From assembly GCF_001425005.1 (NCBI RefSeq), contig NZ_LMDB01000022.1, forward strand, positions 125,264-189,263: a DNA stretch of 64,000 bases, in the 5' to 3' direction. The stretch is from Duganella sp. Root336D2 (lineage in GTDB: Bacteria > Pseudomonadota > Gammaproteobacteria > Burkholderiales > Burkholderiaceae_D). The notes below the pieces were generated by a model. That model ran no database searches, was not told the origin of the DNA, and worked only from the letters and a program-made list of their open reading frames with translations. This document shows positions 25,348-33,898 of the stretch, piece by piece; the stretch's first letter is position 1; the number at the start of each line of letters is the position of its first letter. A program made the translations under genes and the position numbers.

Positions 25348-26490
25348 TCAGTCCAGTCGTTTGCGGGTGACCGCGCGGGCGATGCCGAGTAACAGCACGG
25401 CGTAGGCGGCAAGGATGGCGCAGTTGCGCAGTATCAGCGGCCATACGTTCCCGGCCAGGAACAGGGTCTTCACCAGTTCCATGAAATAGGTCGCGGGCAG
25501 GATGCGGCCGACGACCTGCACCGCCACCGGCACATTGCGCAGGTCGAACAGGAAGCCGGACAGCATCAGCGAAGGCATGAAGCTGCTGACCAGGGCCAGC
25601 TGGCTGGCCAGGAACTGGTTCTTGGTGGCGGAAGAAATCAGCAGGCCCATGCCGACTGCCACCACCAGGTACAGCATGGAGGCGAAGATGATGACCAGCA
25701 GCGAACCCTGCATCGGTACCTTGAACAGGAAGCGGGCTGCGGCCAGGCACAGGAACAGGCCCATCATGCCGACGCAGAAATAGGGGATGACTTTGGCCAG
25801 GAGGATTTCGACCGGCCGCACCGGCGTGACGAATAGCGCTTCCAGCGTGCCGCGCTCCCATTCGCGCGCCATCACCAACGCAGTGAGGAAGGCGCCTACC
25901 AAGGTCATGATCAGTACGATCAGGCCGGGCACCAGGTACCAGGTGCTGGTGTTGGCGCTGTTGTACCACATGCGCTGTTCGATGCGTACGGCGCCGTTGG
26001 CGGGCAGGGCGTCGGGACGGGCCGCGCCCGCCTGGCGTTCGGCGCGGCGGGCATCCCACTGCCGTAGTGCGCCGCTGGTGTAATTCAGGATGATGCCGGC
26101 GCGGTTGGCTTCCGCGCCGTGCACGATGATTTGCACGGCGGCGCCGCCCGCTGCAATGTCGCGCGTGAACGTGGCCGGGATGCGGACGATGGCGTCCACG
26201 CGGCGCTCGCGCATCAGGGCTTGGGCGTCGTGCATCGAGGCTACTGGCAGAGCGGCAAACGAAGGGGACAGGCTGAAGCCTGCCACCGCCTCCTGCGCGG
26301 TGGGCGAGCTGTCTTCCATCACGATGGCGATGGGCGCGTTCTTGACGTCCAGCGACAGGCCGTAGCCGAAGATCAGGATCAGCACGATCGGCAGGGCGAT
26401 GCCGATTGCCAGATTCGATGCGTCGCGCAGCAGCTGGCGGAACTCCTTGCGTACCAGCGCGGCGAGGCGGGAGCGGAAGCCGCTGTTCAT
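25348..26490 (-). CDS. ABC exporter permease (YbhS-like)
   Basis: This second ABC-2 permease of the exporter has 380 aa with the same layout: one N-terminal helix, a periplasmic domain and five helices. The signature REWERGTLEALFVTPVRPVE is present. The N-terminus MNSGFRSRLAALVRKEFRQL is basic. Its ATG overlaps the stop of the ATPase gene by 4 bases, indicating translational coupling. The longer open frame upstream is only the antisense-free overlap with the ATPase gene and is not used. Confidence 0.92.
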   Translation of the reverse strand: MNSGFRSRLAALVRKEFRQLLRDASNLAIGIALPIVLILIFGYGLSLDVKNAPIAIVMEDSSPTAQEAVAGFSLSPSFAALPVASMHDAQALMRERRVDAIVRIPATFTRDIAAGGAAVQIIVHGAEANRAGIILNYTSGALRQWDARRAERQAGAARPDALPANGAVRIEQRMWYNSANTSTWYLVPGLIVLIMTLVGAFLTALVMAREWERGTLEALFVTPVRPVEILLAKVIPYFCVGMMGLFLCLAAARFLFKVPMQGSLLVIIFASMLYLVVAVGMGLLISSATKNQFLASQLALVSSFMPSLMLSGFLFDLRNVPVAVQVVGRILPATYFMELVKTLFLAGNVWPLILRNCAILAAYAVLLLGIARAVTRKRLD

Positions 26491-28259
26491 CGTGCGCCTC
26501 CGCTGCGGTTCTTTTCGACGATGGCGATGAAGGCGTCTTCCATATTGCCGGCATCGCCCGCTTGTGCCCGGACTTCGCGCGGGGTGCCGATAGCGAGAAG
26601 CTTGCCGGCGTCCTGGATGACGATGCGGTCGCAGTATTCGGCTTCTTCCATGAAGTGCGTGGTCACCACGATGGTGACGCCCTGTGCCGACAGGCTGGTG
26701 ATGCGGCGCCAGAATTCGCGCCGCGCCAGCGGATCGGCGCCGCTGGTCGGTTCGTCCAGGAAGAGTACTTCCGGTTCGTGCAGCAGGCCGGTGGCCATCG
26801 CCAGGCGTTGCTTGAAGCCGCCCGGCAATTGGCCGCTCGGCATATGTTCCTGTCCGCGCAACTGGAACTCTTCCAGTACCTGGCTGGTGCGCTGTTGCAG
26901 GCGCTTGCCGTACAGGCCGTAGGCGCCGCCGAAGAAGTCGAGGTTTTCCTGCACGGTCAGGTTGCCGTACAGGGCGAATTTCTGCGAAACGTAGCCGACT
27001 TTTGCGCGCGCTTGCGCGCGGGCGTGGCGCAGGTTGACGCCTGCCACTTGCAGGAAGCCGGAGCTGGCGGGAAGAAGTCCGCACAACATGCGGAAGGTGG
27101 TGGTCTTGCCGGCGCCGTTTGGGCCCAGCAAGCCGAAGATCTCGCCGCGGGCGACGCTGAAACTGGTGCTTGCCACAGCCGTGAAGTCGCCGAATTTCCG
27201 CACCAGGTCGCGCACCTCAATCATTGCCTCCCCGCCGTCCGCCACCCCGCCAGCGGCTACGCTTGCGCCGTGCTGCACCGAAGCCGCGCTGCCGCCTTGC
27301 GCGGCCCTGGCCGGCGCAACCTTCGCTGCCTGCAGCAGCATCATGAAGCCATCTTCCAGCCGCGCGGGCACGGGCGTGACCGGCAAGCCATCCAGCAGTT
27401 GCCCAATCGCGCCATCCGCAGCATCCGCCCGGCGGATGAACCGCACATGCCCGCCTTCCGGCACCGCATCGACCACGACTTCACGGGCATCGATCAAACG
27501 CGCCTGCAACGTCCGCGCCGACTCGCCGGCGCGCGGCATGGCCGTAAAGCTCAAGCCTTCGGCACGAGAGCGCAATTCAGCCGGCGCGCCCGATGCCAGC
27601 AAGCGCCCTTCATGCATGACAAACACCTGCTGGCAGCGCTCGGCCTCGTCCATGTAGGAGGTGCTGACAATCACCGACAGCCGTTCCTCATCCACCAGCT
27701 GCTGCACGATCTCCCACAGCTCGCGCCGCGACAAAGGATCGACGCCAACCGTGGGCTCATCGAGCAGCAGCAACTCCGGCAGGCGCACCAGCGTGCAAGC
27801 CAGGCCAAGCTTCTGCTTCATCCCCCCGGACAGCTTGCCCGCGGGGCGCGCAGTGAAGCGCGCCAGGTCGGTCATATGCAATAGCCGCGCGAAACGCTGG
27901 CGCCGCACGTCCGCTGGCACACCATGCAAGTCCGCGTACAGGTCCATGTTCTCCTGCACGCTCAAGTCCTCGTACAGGCCAAAGCGCTGCGGCATGTAGC
28001 TGATGCGGTCCTGCACCTCCTGGGGGCGCGCCGCGACATCGACACCCAGCACCGACAAGCTGCCGCCGCTTGGCGCCAGCAGACCTGCTGCCATGCGCAG
28101 CAAGGTAGTCTTCCCCGCACCGTCCGGCCCGACCAGTGCGGTCAGTGCACCGGAAGCCACCTCCAGCGACACCTCGCGCACCGCCTCCACCGGGGCCGGT
28201 GCACCTTTGACGATGAAGTGGCGGCTCAGGCCACGGCCGCTTAAGACTGCCGAATCCAT
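26487..28259 (-). CDS. Tandem ABC ATPase (YbhF-like)
   Basis: This 590-aa protein carries two complete ABC ATPase domains in one chain. Domain 1 has Walker A GPDGAGKTTLL, signature LSGGMKQKLGLA and Walker B LLLLDEPTVGVD. Domain 2 has GPNGAGKTTTF, a degenerate signature LPGGFKQRLAMA and VLFLDEPTSGAD. The linker between them (about residues 290-340) is low-complexity Ala/Gly. The YbhF/RbbA-type arrangement serves the two permeases downstream. The gene is 2 bases downstream of the HlyD gene. Confidence 0.94.
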   Translation of the reverse strand: MDSAVLSGRGLSRHFIVKGAPAPVEAVREVSLEVASGALTALVGPDGAGKTTLLRMAAGLLAPSGGSLSVLGVDVAARPQEVQDRISYMPQRFGLYEDLSVQENMDLYADLHGVPADVRRQRFARLLHMTDLARFTARPAGKLSGGMKQKLGLACTLVRLPELLLLDEPTVGVDPLSRRELWEIVQQLVDEERLSVIVSTSYMDEAERCQQVFVMHEGRLLASGAPAELRSRAEGLSFTAMPRAGESARTLQARLIDAREVVVDAVPEGGHVRFIRRADAADGAIGQLLDGLPVTPVPARLEDGFMMLLQAAKVAPARAAQGGSAASVQHGASVAAGGVADGGEAMIEVRDLVRKFGDFTAVASTSFSVARGEIFGLLGPNGAGKTTTFRMLCGLLPASSGFLQVAGVNLRHARAQARAKVGYVSQKFALYGNLTVQENLDFFGGAYGLYGKRLQQRTSQVLEEFQLRGQEHMPSGQLPGGFKQRLAMATGLLHEPEVLFLDEPTSGADPLARREFWRRITSLSAQGVTIVVTTHFMEEAEYCDRIVIQDAGKLLAIGTPREVRAQAGDAGNMEDAFIAIVEKNRSGGAR

Positions 28260-28261
28260 GA

Positions 28262-29257
28262 TCAGTGCCCGACCGCGATCCGCACGGTGGCCGGCATCCC
28301 CATGCGCAGCACGTCGGCCTTATCTTCGGCCAGCACGCGCACCTCGTAGACGAGGGCCGTACGCAGCTCCTCGGTCTGCACGAACTTCGGCGTGAATTCT
28401 GCCGCCGAGGAAATGTAGCCGACCTTGCCCGGCAGCGTTTTGCCGGGCTGGCTGTCGATCGAAATGCTGGCGGCCACCCCTGGTTTGATGCGCCCCAGGT
28501 CGGCCTCGCGCACGTAGGCGCGAACCCACTTTGGATCGGCAATCGCCAGCGTATAGACAGGGCGCTGTGGAGAGGCCATGTCGCCGGCCTCCATCAGGCG
28601 CGCACGCACCACCGCGTTGACCGGCGCCTTCAGCGAAGCTTCGCCGAGCTGGTATTGCAGCAGCGCGATCGCCGCATTGCCGGCATCGAGCTGTGCCTGC
28701 GCCTGTGCGATATCCTCGCGGCGCGACCCATGCCGGGCCAGTTCCTGCCCCTGGCGTGCCTGCTCCAGCGCGGCCTGCGATGACCTGGCGCGGGCGCGGG
28801 CGGCATCGGCGTCTTGCTGGCTGACGGCGCGGCCATTGCTATCCTTTTGCACAGCCACGATGCGATCCAGCTGCTGGCGCGCGAGATCGGCCTCCGCCTG
28901 CGCCGCACTGGTGCGGGCGCGCGCTTGCGCCAGCTCTTCCGGCCGCGTGCCGGCCTTCAGGCGAGCCACAACTTGCTGTTGTGCCGCCGCCTGCGCTTCG
29001 GCCTCCGCCAAACGCAAACGCAGGCCCCGCGTATCGAGTTCCGCCAGCACCTGGCCGGCCTGCACTTGCTGGCCTTCCTCCGCCAGCACGCGCGCAACGC
29101 GTTCGCTGGCAGGGAAGGCGAGTGCCACCTGCCGCAGGTCGACGTTGCCGTACAGGACAAGCTCCTTCTCATTCGGCGCCGGGCGGCTCCAGTACCAGGC
29201 GCCAGCCGCGATAGCCGCTGCGGCAATAATGGCAATTCCAACAAGCTTTTTGTTCAT
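28262..29257 (-). CDS. HlyD-family periplasmic adaptor (YbhG-like)
   Basis: This membrane-fusion protein of the exporter has 331 aa. An N-terminal anchor ([20 protein letters not shown]) leads to a biotinyl-lipoyl-like half motif (ALAFPASERVARVLAEEGQQ), a long coiled coil of Ala/Gln/Arg repeats (about 75-200), and the second half with the beta-barrel (VNAVVRARLMEAGD and later strands). I use the ATG at 29257; the open frame upstream would run through the operator. It is the first gene of the operon and is divergent from the TetR regulator. Confidence 0.92.
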   Translation of the reverse strand: MNKKLVGIAIIAAAAIAAGAWYWSRPAPNEKELVLYGNVDLRQVALAFPASERVARVLAEEGQQVQAGQVLAELDTRGLRLRLAEAEAQAAAQQQVVARLKAGTRPEELAQARARTSAAQAEADLARQQLDRIVAVQKDSNGRAVSQQDADAARARARSSQAALEQARQGQELARHGSRREDIAQAQAQLDAGNAAIALLQYQLGEASLKAPVNAVVRARLMEAGDMASPQRPVYTLAIADPKWVRAYVREADLGRIKPGVAASISIDSQPGKTLPGKVGYISSAAEFTPKFVQTEELRTALVYEVRVLAEDKADVLRMGMPATVRIAVGH

Positions 29258-29287
29258 GGCAGAACCTCCTGCGGAAAATTCTACATC

Positions 29288-29311
29288 AAATTCAAATTTG
29301 GATTTGAATTT
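29288..29311. promoter_or_regulatory. Perfect palindromic operator between the exporter operon and its TetR regulator
   Basis: AAATTCAAAT at 29288-29297 and ATTTGAATTT at 29302-29311 form a perfect 10-bp inverted repeat with a TTGG centre. It lies 30 bases before the HlyD start and 14 bases before the regulator start, the expected place for a TetR operator that controls both directions. Confidence 0.75.
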
Positions 29312-29325
29312 ATTTTCGACGTACA

Positions 29326-30012
29326 ATGCGAGCCATGCAAAAAAAGACAGCTCCCCGTGCCAATCGCCAGGACGGCGACGCCACCCGCCAAGCACTTCTT
29401 GACGTAGCGGGGCAGGTGTTCGCCGAACGCGGTTTTGCCGACGCCACCAGCAAGGAAATCTGCGCCCGCGCCGGCACCAATATCGCTGCCGTCAATTATC
29501 ACTTCGGCAGCCGCGGCGCGCTATACGAAGCTGTGCTGGTGGAGGCGCACCATCATTTGCTCAAGCTTGAGGATATGCAGGAAATTACCGCGCGCGACAT
29601 GGCTGCGCGCGACAAGCTGCGCGTTATTTTGCGCAGTATCGTGCTGCGCGCCACCGGTGCGGACGCGCACTGGGGGGCACGCGTGGTAATTCGGGAACTG
29701 ATGTCGCCCACCGAGCATGCGCCGGCCCTGGTGCAAAAAGCCATTGCGCCCAAGGCGATGGTCATGCTCGGGCTGGTGTGTGAAATCATCGGCCTGCCGC
29801 CCACCACGCCCGGCCTGCAGCGGGCCCTGTTCCTGCTGATGTCGCCCTGCCTGGCGCTGCTGGTGGCCCCGCGTGAAATGCGTACCAAGCTGTTTCCCGC
29901 GCTGGGCGAGGATGCCGAGGGCCTGGTCGACGATATGATGACCTACGCCGGCGCGGGCCTCGACGCTATCGCTGCGAAATACTCAGCATCGCCTCGACCA
30001 CCGGGTGGCTGA
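29326..30012 (+). CDS. TetR-family regulator (CecR/YbiH-like)
   Basis: This repressor candidate for the divergent exporter has 228 aa, or 225 from a second ATG at 29335. The N-terminal helix-turn-helix reads DVAGQVFAERGFADATSKEI and then NIAAVNYHFGSRGALYEAV. The C-terminal part fits the DUF1956-type ligand domain of E. coli CecR, which controls ybhGFSR; gene order here is the same except that the outer-membrane gene is added. The last 47 bases overlap the convergent LysR gene. Confidence 0.88.
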   Translation: MRAMQKKTAPRANRQDGDATRQALLDVAGQVFAERGFADATSKEICARAGTNIAAVNYHFGSRGALYEAVLVEAHHHLLKLEDMQEITARDMAARDKLRVILRSIVLRATGADAHWGARVVIRELMSPTEHAPALVQKAIAPKAMVMLGLVCEIIGLPPTTPGLQRALFLLMSPCLALLVAPREMRTKLFPALGEDAEGLVDDMMTYAGAGLDAIAAKYSASPRPPGG

Positions 30013-30856
30013 TGCGCCGCTCGCTGGAAATGGCATAGAACTGCTCCTGCAGTTCCGACGCCGGCCCCACCGGCAGCGCGCCGAACTGCTCCAGCATATC
30101 TTCGGCGAGTGCCGCCGGTGCAAAGAACAGCCCCATGCCGCTGCGGCCGAAGGTATTCAGCATCGCGCTATCTTCGAATTCACCGACCACGTCGGGCCGC
30201 ACGCCCTGTTCCAGCAGCCAGGCGTCGATACGGCCGCGCAGCGCGGTATTGCGCGTTGGCAGCAGGATCGGGGCGCCATTCAGGCTCTCGGGGAAGTCCT
30301 TGCCGTACTTGCGCGCCAGCGCCCGCACGCCGAACAACTGCATTTCACTTTCACCCAGCAGGTGGCTGAACACCTTGAGCGATGCGCTGGCGCGCATCGG
30401 ACGGTCGGTCAGCACCACATCCAGCTTATGCAGCGCCAGTTCCGCCAGCAGGGCATCGAACTCGCCCTCGGTGCAGACCAGGCGCACCGGCGTGTCGGGC
30501 GGCAGCGCCGCCTGCAGGTAGTGCGCCGCGATCAGTTTGGGCATGGAGTCCGAAATGCCGACGGTCAGGCGGATCTTGCCGGCATCGACCTCCTCGAGCG
30601 CCTCCTGCATCCGGTCGCCCAGCTGGAAGATCTGCTCAGCATAGGTCAGCGCCACCCGTCCCGCCTCGGTCGGCACCAGGCGGCGGCCCTGCTGGGTCAG
30701 CAGTGACTTGCCGATTGACTGCTCCAGGGCGGCAATCTGTGTGCTGACCGTCTGGATGGCTAAGCCCAGCCGGTCGGCGGCCCGGGTAACGCTGCCCTCG
30801 GCGGCGACCATGCGGAAGAAGTAAAGGTGGCGGAAATTCAGGCCCGTGGTTTTCAT
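29966..30856 (-). CDS. LysR-type regulator (NhaR-like)
   Basis: The 296-aa product has a LysR helix-turn-helix (FRHLYFFRMVAAEGSVTRAA, about 8-65) and a substrate-binding domain. The N-terminal LNFRHLYFF and YAEQIFQLGDRM segments resemble NhaR, the sodium-responsive activator. It is divergent from the DUF475 gene, with a perfect inverted repeat at 30870 between them, and is convergent with the TetR gene (47-base overlap). Regulation of DUF475/AIM24 is inferred from position. Confidence 0.85.
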   Translation of the reverse strand: MKTTGLNFRHLYFFRMVAAEGSVTRAADRLGLAIQTVSTQIAALEQSIGKSLLTQQGRRLVPTEAGRVALTYAEQIFQLGDRMQEALEEVDAGKIRLTVGISDSMPKLIAAHYLQAALPPDTPVRLVCTEGEFDALLAELALHKLDVVLTDRPMRASASLKVFSHLLGESEMQLFGVRALARKYGKDFPESLNGAPILLPTRNTALRGRIDAWLLEQGVRPDVVGEFEDSAMLNTFGRSGMGLFFAPAALAEDMLEQFGALPVGPASELQEQFYAISSERRISHPVVEAMLSISQR

Positions 30857-30869
30857 GTTTCTATTTTTA

Positions 30870-30884
30870 CGAAGTAATACTTCG
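30870..30884. promoter_or_regulatory. Inverted repeat in the LysR/DUF475 divergent promoter
   Basis: CGAAGT at 30870-30875 and ACTTCG at 30879-30884 form a perfect 6-bp inverted repeat with an AAT centre, 14 bases before the LysR start. The position suits autoregulation and control of the divergent DUF475 gene. Confidence 0.55.
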
Positions 30885-30956
30885 ATTATCTTCTATTTTT
30901 AAAAAGCCGTGCCGCCCTTAGACTGGCCAGACTTATCAACAAGAAAGGGTCAACCG

Positions 30957-31997
30957 ATGAAGCACTTCAGGTTTTCATTCCTGGTCTCCTTCATCTGTCT
31001 TGCTGTGGCAGGCTGGTGGGGGTACCAACAAACAGGCGTAAGCGGCGCCCTGGCGGCCCTGTGGATCGCCTTTATCCTGAGCGTGATGGAAGTCTCGCTC
31101 TCCTTCGACAACGCAGTTGTCAATGCCTCCGTCCTGAAAAACTGGGACGAATTCTGGCAAAAGCTGTTCCTTGGTGTCGGCATCATCATCGCGGTATTCG
31201 GCATGCGCCTGGTATTCCCGCTGGTGATCGTGGCGGTGGCGGCAGACCTCAGCATCCCCGACGTGTGGACGCTGGCCTTGAACGACCCGAAAGCCTTTTC
31301 GACCCACCTGACCAACCACCACGCTGAAGTGGCGGCATTTGGCGGCATGTTCCTGCTGATGGTGTTCCTGAACTTCATCTTCGACCATGAAAAGCAGATG
31401 CACTGGCTGGGCAATGTGGAGCGCAAGCTGGGCGCGCTGGGCAAGGTGTCTTCGATTGCCATCATGATTTCGATGGGCGTGCTGCTGGGTAGCCTCAGCA
31501 TCGTTGAAGAATCGCAGAAGTTCATCGTGCTGGCAGCGGGCATGTGGGGCTTGCTGACCTACGTCGGCGTGGATGCGCTCTCCACCTGGATGGAAAAAGG
31601 GGAAGAGGGCGGCGTAAATGCCGGTGATCTGGTCAAGCGCGGCGGTGTCGGCGGCTTCCTCTACCTGGAAGTGCTGGATGCTTCGTTCTCCTTCGACGGC
31701 GTGATCGGCGCCTTCGCGATCACCAGCGACGTCGTGATCATCATGCTGGGCCTGGCCATTGGCGCGATGTTCGTACGCTCGATGACGGTCTACCTGGTGC
31801 ACAAGGGCACGCTCGAAGAGTATGTCTACCTGGAGCACGGCGCGCACTACGCGATCGGCATCCTGGCGGTGATCATGTTGGCGAGCATGAAGTTCCATAT
31901 TCCGGAAGTGATTACCGGCCTGATTGGTGTGGCATTTATCGTGGCATCGCTGTGGTCTTCGATCCGCCATAAAAAGCTTGAAATGAAGGGAGCTTGA
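30957..31997 (+). CDS. DUF475 (TerC-like) membrane protein
   Basis: This 346-aa protein has about nine transmembrane helices and the TerC-superfamily pattern of acidic residues in helices: MEVSLSFDNAVVNASVL near residue 40 and VLDASFSFDGVIGAFAI in the second half. The two SFDNA/SFDG motifs are the inverted-repeat halves of the family. DUF475 proteins are linked to tellurite and metal stress; no transport reaction is proven here. The ATG at 30957 follows an AGAAAGGG ribosome site. The AIM24 gene follows after 4 bases. Confidence 0.9.
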   Translation: MKHFRFSFLVSFICLAVAGWWGYQQTGVSGALAALWIAFILSVMEVSLSFDNAVVNASVLKNWDEFWQKLFLGVGIIIAVFGMRLVFPLVIVAVAADLSIPDVWTLALNDPKAFSTHLTNHHAEVAAFGGMFLLMVFLNFIFDHEKQMHWLGNVERKLGALGKVSSIAIMISMGVLLGSLSIVEESQKFIVLAAGMWGLLTYVGVDALSTWMEKGEEGGVNAGDLVKRGGVGGFLYLEVLDASFSFDGVIGAFAITSDVVIIMLGLAIGAMFVRSMTVYLVHKGTLEEYVYLEHGAHYAIGILAVIMLASMKFHIPEVITGLIGVAFIVASLWSSIRHKKLEMKGA

Positions 31998-32001
31998 GAC
32001 T

Positions 32002-32700
32002 ATGGCGACTTTTAAAGTAACCGGGGATATCGATCCCTTCCTGCAGGTGTCGATGAAGCAGGGCGAGCGCATCTTCTGCGAATCGAATGCGATGGTGATG
32101 ATGGATTCCACCCTCGAACTGAAAGGCAAGATGCGTGGCGGCCTGGGCGGCGCCCTGATGCGCTCCCTGGCGAACGGCGAGTCCTTCTTCCAGCAGAACA
32201 TCGAAGCCACTGGCGGCGACGGCAACTGCCTGCTGTCGCCCAACCTGCCGGGTGCGATGCGGGTGCTGGAGGTCGGCGAGCGCCAGTACCTGATCAGCGA
32301 CGGCGCCTTTGTCGCAGCCAGCAGCGGCATCGACCTGCGGGTGCGTACCCAGAACGTCGGCAATGCGCTGTTTGGCCAGAGCGGCGGCTTCTTCATCACC
32401 GAATCGACTGGCGCCGGCCAACTGGTGGTGTCGGGCTTCGGCGCGCTGCATGAAGTCGACGTGGAGCCCGGCAAGGAAGTTGTGATCGACAACGCCCACG
32501 TGGTGGCCTGGGACAGCGCCCTGCGTTACGAGATGGCAGTGGCGACCCGCTCCGGCGGCGGCTTGTTGGGCAACCTGGTCAACTCGGTGACCAGCGGCGA
32601 AGGCATGGTGCTGCGCTTTTCCGGCCGCGGCAAGGTGCTGATCTGCTCGCGCAACCGTGAAGCTTTTGTGGCCTGGATGATGTCGCACCAGGGCCGCTAA
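32002..32700 (+). CDS. AIM24 / TIGR00266 family protein
   Basis: This 232-aa protein is a Gly-rich beta-structure with the family pattern GERIFCESNAMVMMDSTLEL near the start, GLGGALMRSLANGESFF, and GGFFITESTGAGQL in the second half. AIM24-like proteins (tryptophan RNA-binding attenuator-like fold) occur with TerC/TerD-type stress genes. The function is not established. It is the second gene of the DUF475 unit (4-base spacing) and is followed by a good terminator. Confidence 0.88.
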   Translation: MATFKVTGDIDPFLQVSMKQGERIFCESNAMVMMDSTLELKGKMRGGLGGALMRSLANGESFFQQNIEATGGDGNCLLSPNLPGAMRVLEVGERQYLISDGAFVAASSGIDLRVRTQNVGNALFGQSGGFFITESTGAGQLVVSGFGALHEVDVEPGKEVVIDNAHVVAWDSALRYEMAVATRSGGGLLGNLVNSVTSGEGMVLRFSGRGKVLICSRNREAFVAWMMSHQGR

Positions 32701-32742
32701 TACGATTTACCTCCGTTGACGCCCCCATGGCGTTCTTCTTTG

Positions 32743-32775
32743 CGGTGGTCCTGGAAACAGGCCACCGTTTTTTTT
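32743..32775 (+). terminator. Terminator of the DUF475-AIM24 unit
   Basis: CGGTGG (32743-32748) pairs with CCACCG (32762-32767), with an inner CCTG/CAGG stem around GAAA and one bulged T. A T-run of about nine bases follows. It lies 43 bases after the AIM24 stop. Confidence 0.8.
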
Positions 32776-32847
32776 GCCTGTCATCGCCAATTCATATTTG
32801 CTTGCTACGTTGTGCTACGCCACCACCCACACACGGAGATCAATCAG

Positions 32848-33894
32848 ATGCAAAGCGCTACGACATGCAGGATCGCAAAATTCATCTCGGGATGCGCCTT
32901 CAGTTTGTTGAGCGCGCAATCGATGGCGGTCACCTACGTCGCCTGGCCGACCAGCACCACCGTGGCCGCGGCCGACCAGGCCAGCACCTTCGGGGAAAAC
33001 TTGAGCGGTCTTTTCTACCAGCCTGCTGCGGCATCGAATCCAGCCGTATTGTGGGCTGTTCAGAACTCGCCCTCCAAGCTGTACAGCCTCACGTGGAATG
33101 GCAGCAACTACGTCAAGAACACAAACAACAGCTGGGCCAGTGGCAAGACCTTGCGTTATCCGAACGGCAGCGGCGCACCGGATGCGGAAGGCGTGACCAT
33201 GGCTGAACTGAATTCGCCTGCGCTGTATGTAGCCTCGGAGCGTGATGGCAGCGGATCGAGCCGCCTGAGCATCCTGCGCTACGACACCAGTGCCGCCGGC
33301 ACCACCCTGAAAGCGAGCAACGAGTGGAACCTGACGGCCGACCTGCCCAAGGTCGATTCCAATGCCGGCCTGGAGGCCATTACCTGGGTGCCTGACAGCT
33401 ACCTGCAGGCGAGCCAGTTCACCGACGAGAACACCCGCCTCCCCTACGATCCTGCGAATTACCCGTCGCACGGCACCGGCTTGTTCTTCGTCGGCCTGGA
33501 AGCTAACGGACAAATCTACGCCTATGCGCTGAACCAGTCCGGCTCGAGCTACGTGCGCATTGCTTCGTTCGTGAGCGGCCAGTCGCAGGTCATGGACCTG
33601 GCGTTCGATCGGGACAACAACATCCTGTGGGCTGCCTGCGACAACAACTGCAGCGGCAAGACGACCCTCTTGTCCGTCGATACCGCAGTGGGCTCTCCAA
33701 CCAAGGGCAAGTTCGTTGTACGCAAGGGCTACAATCGGCCAGGCTCGATGTCCAATATGAACAACGAGGGTATTGCGATTGCTCCTGAATCGGAATGCAT
33801 CAATAAGCTGAAGACGTTCATTTGGGCAGACGATGGGGAAGATAACAACCACGCGCTGCGACGCGGGACGATTTCCTGCGGGCCGCTGTTCTGA
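32848..33894 (+). CDS. Secreted beta-propeller-like protein
   Basis: The 348-aa product begins with a signal peptide (cut near SMA, about residue 32). The mature part has repeated strand pairs such as LWAVQNSPSKLYSLTWNG, GLEAITWVPDSYL and VMDLAFDRDNNILWAACDN, typical of a beta-propeller of the esterase-like phytase or SdiA-regulated type. Four cysteines near the C-terminus may pair. No catalytic residues can be named. It is transcribed alone, converging on the ABC/protease operon with a 4-base gap. Confidence 0.72.
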   Translation: MQSATTCRIAKFISGCAFSLLSAQSMAVTYVAWPTSTTVAAADQASTFGENLSGLFYQPAAASNPAVLWAVQNSPSKLYSLTWNGSNYVKNTNNSWASGKTLRYPNGSGAPDAEGVTMAELNSPALYVASERDGSGSSRLSILRYDTSAAGTTLKASNEWNLTADLPKVDSNAGLEAITWVPDSYLQASQFTDENTRLPYDPANYPSHGTGLFFVGLEANGQIYAYALNQSGSSYVRIASFVSGQSQVMDLAFDRDNNILWAACDNNCSGKTTLLSVDTAVGSPTKGKFVVRKGYNRPGSMSNMNNEGIAIAPESECINKLKTFIWADDGEDNNHALRRGTISCGPLF

Positions 33895-33898
33895 CGCT

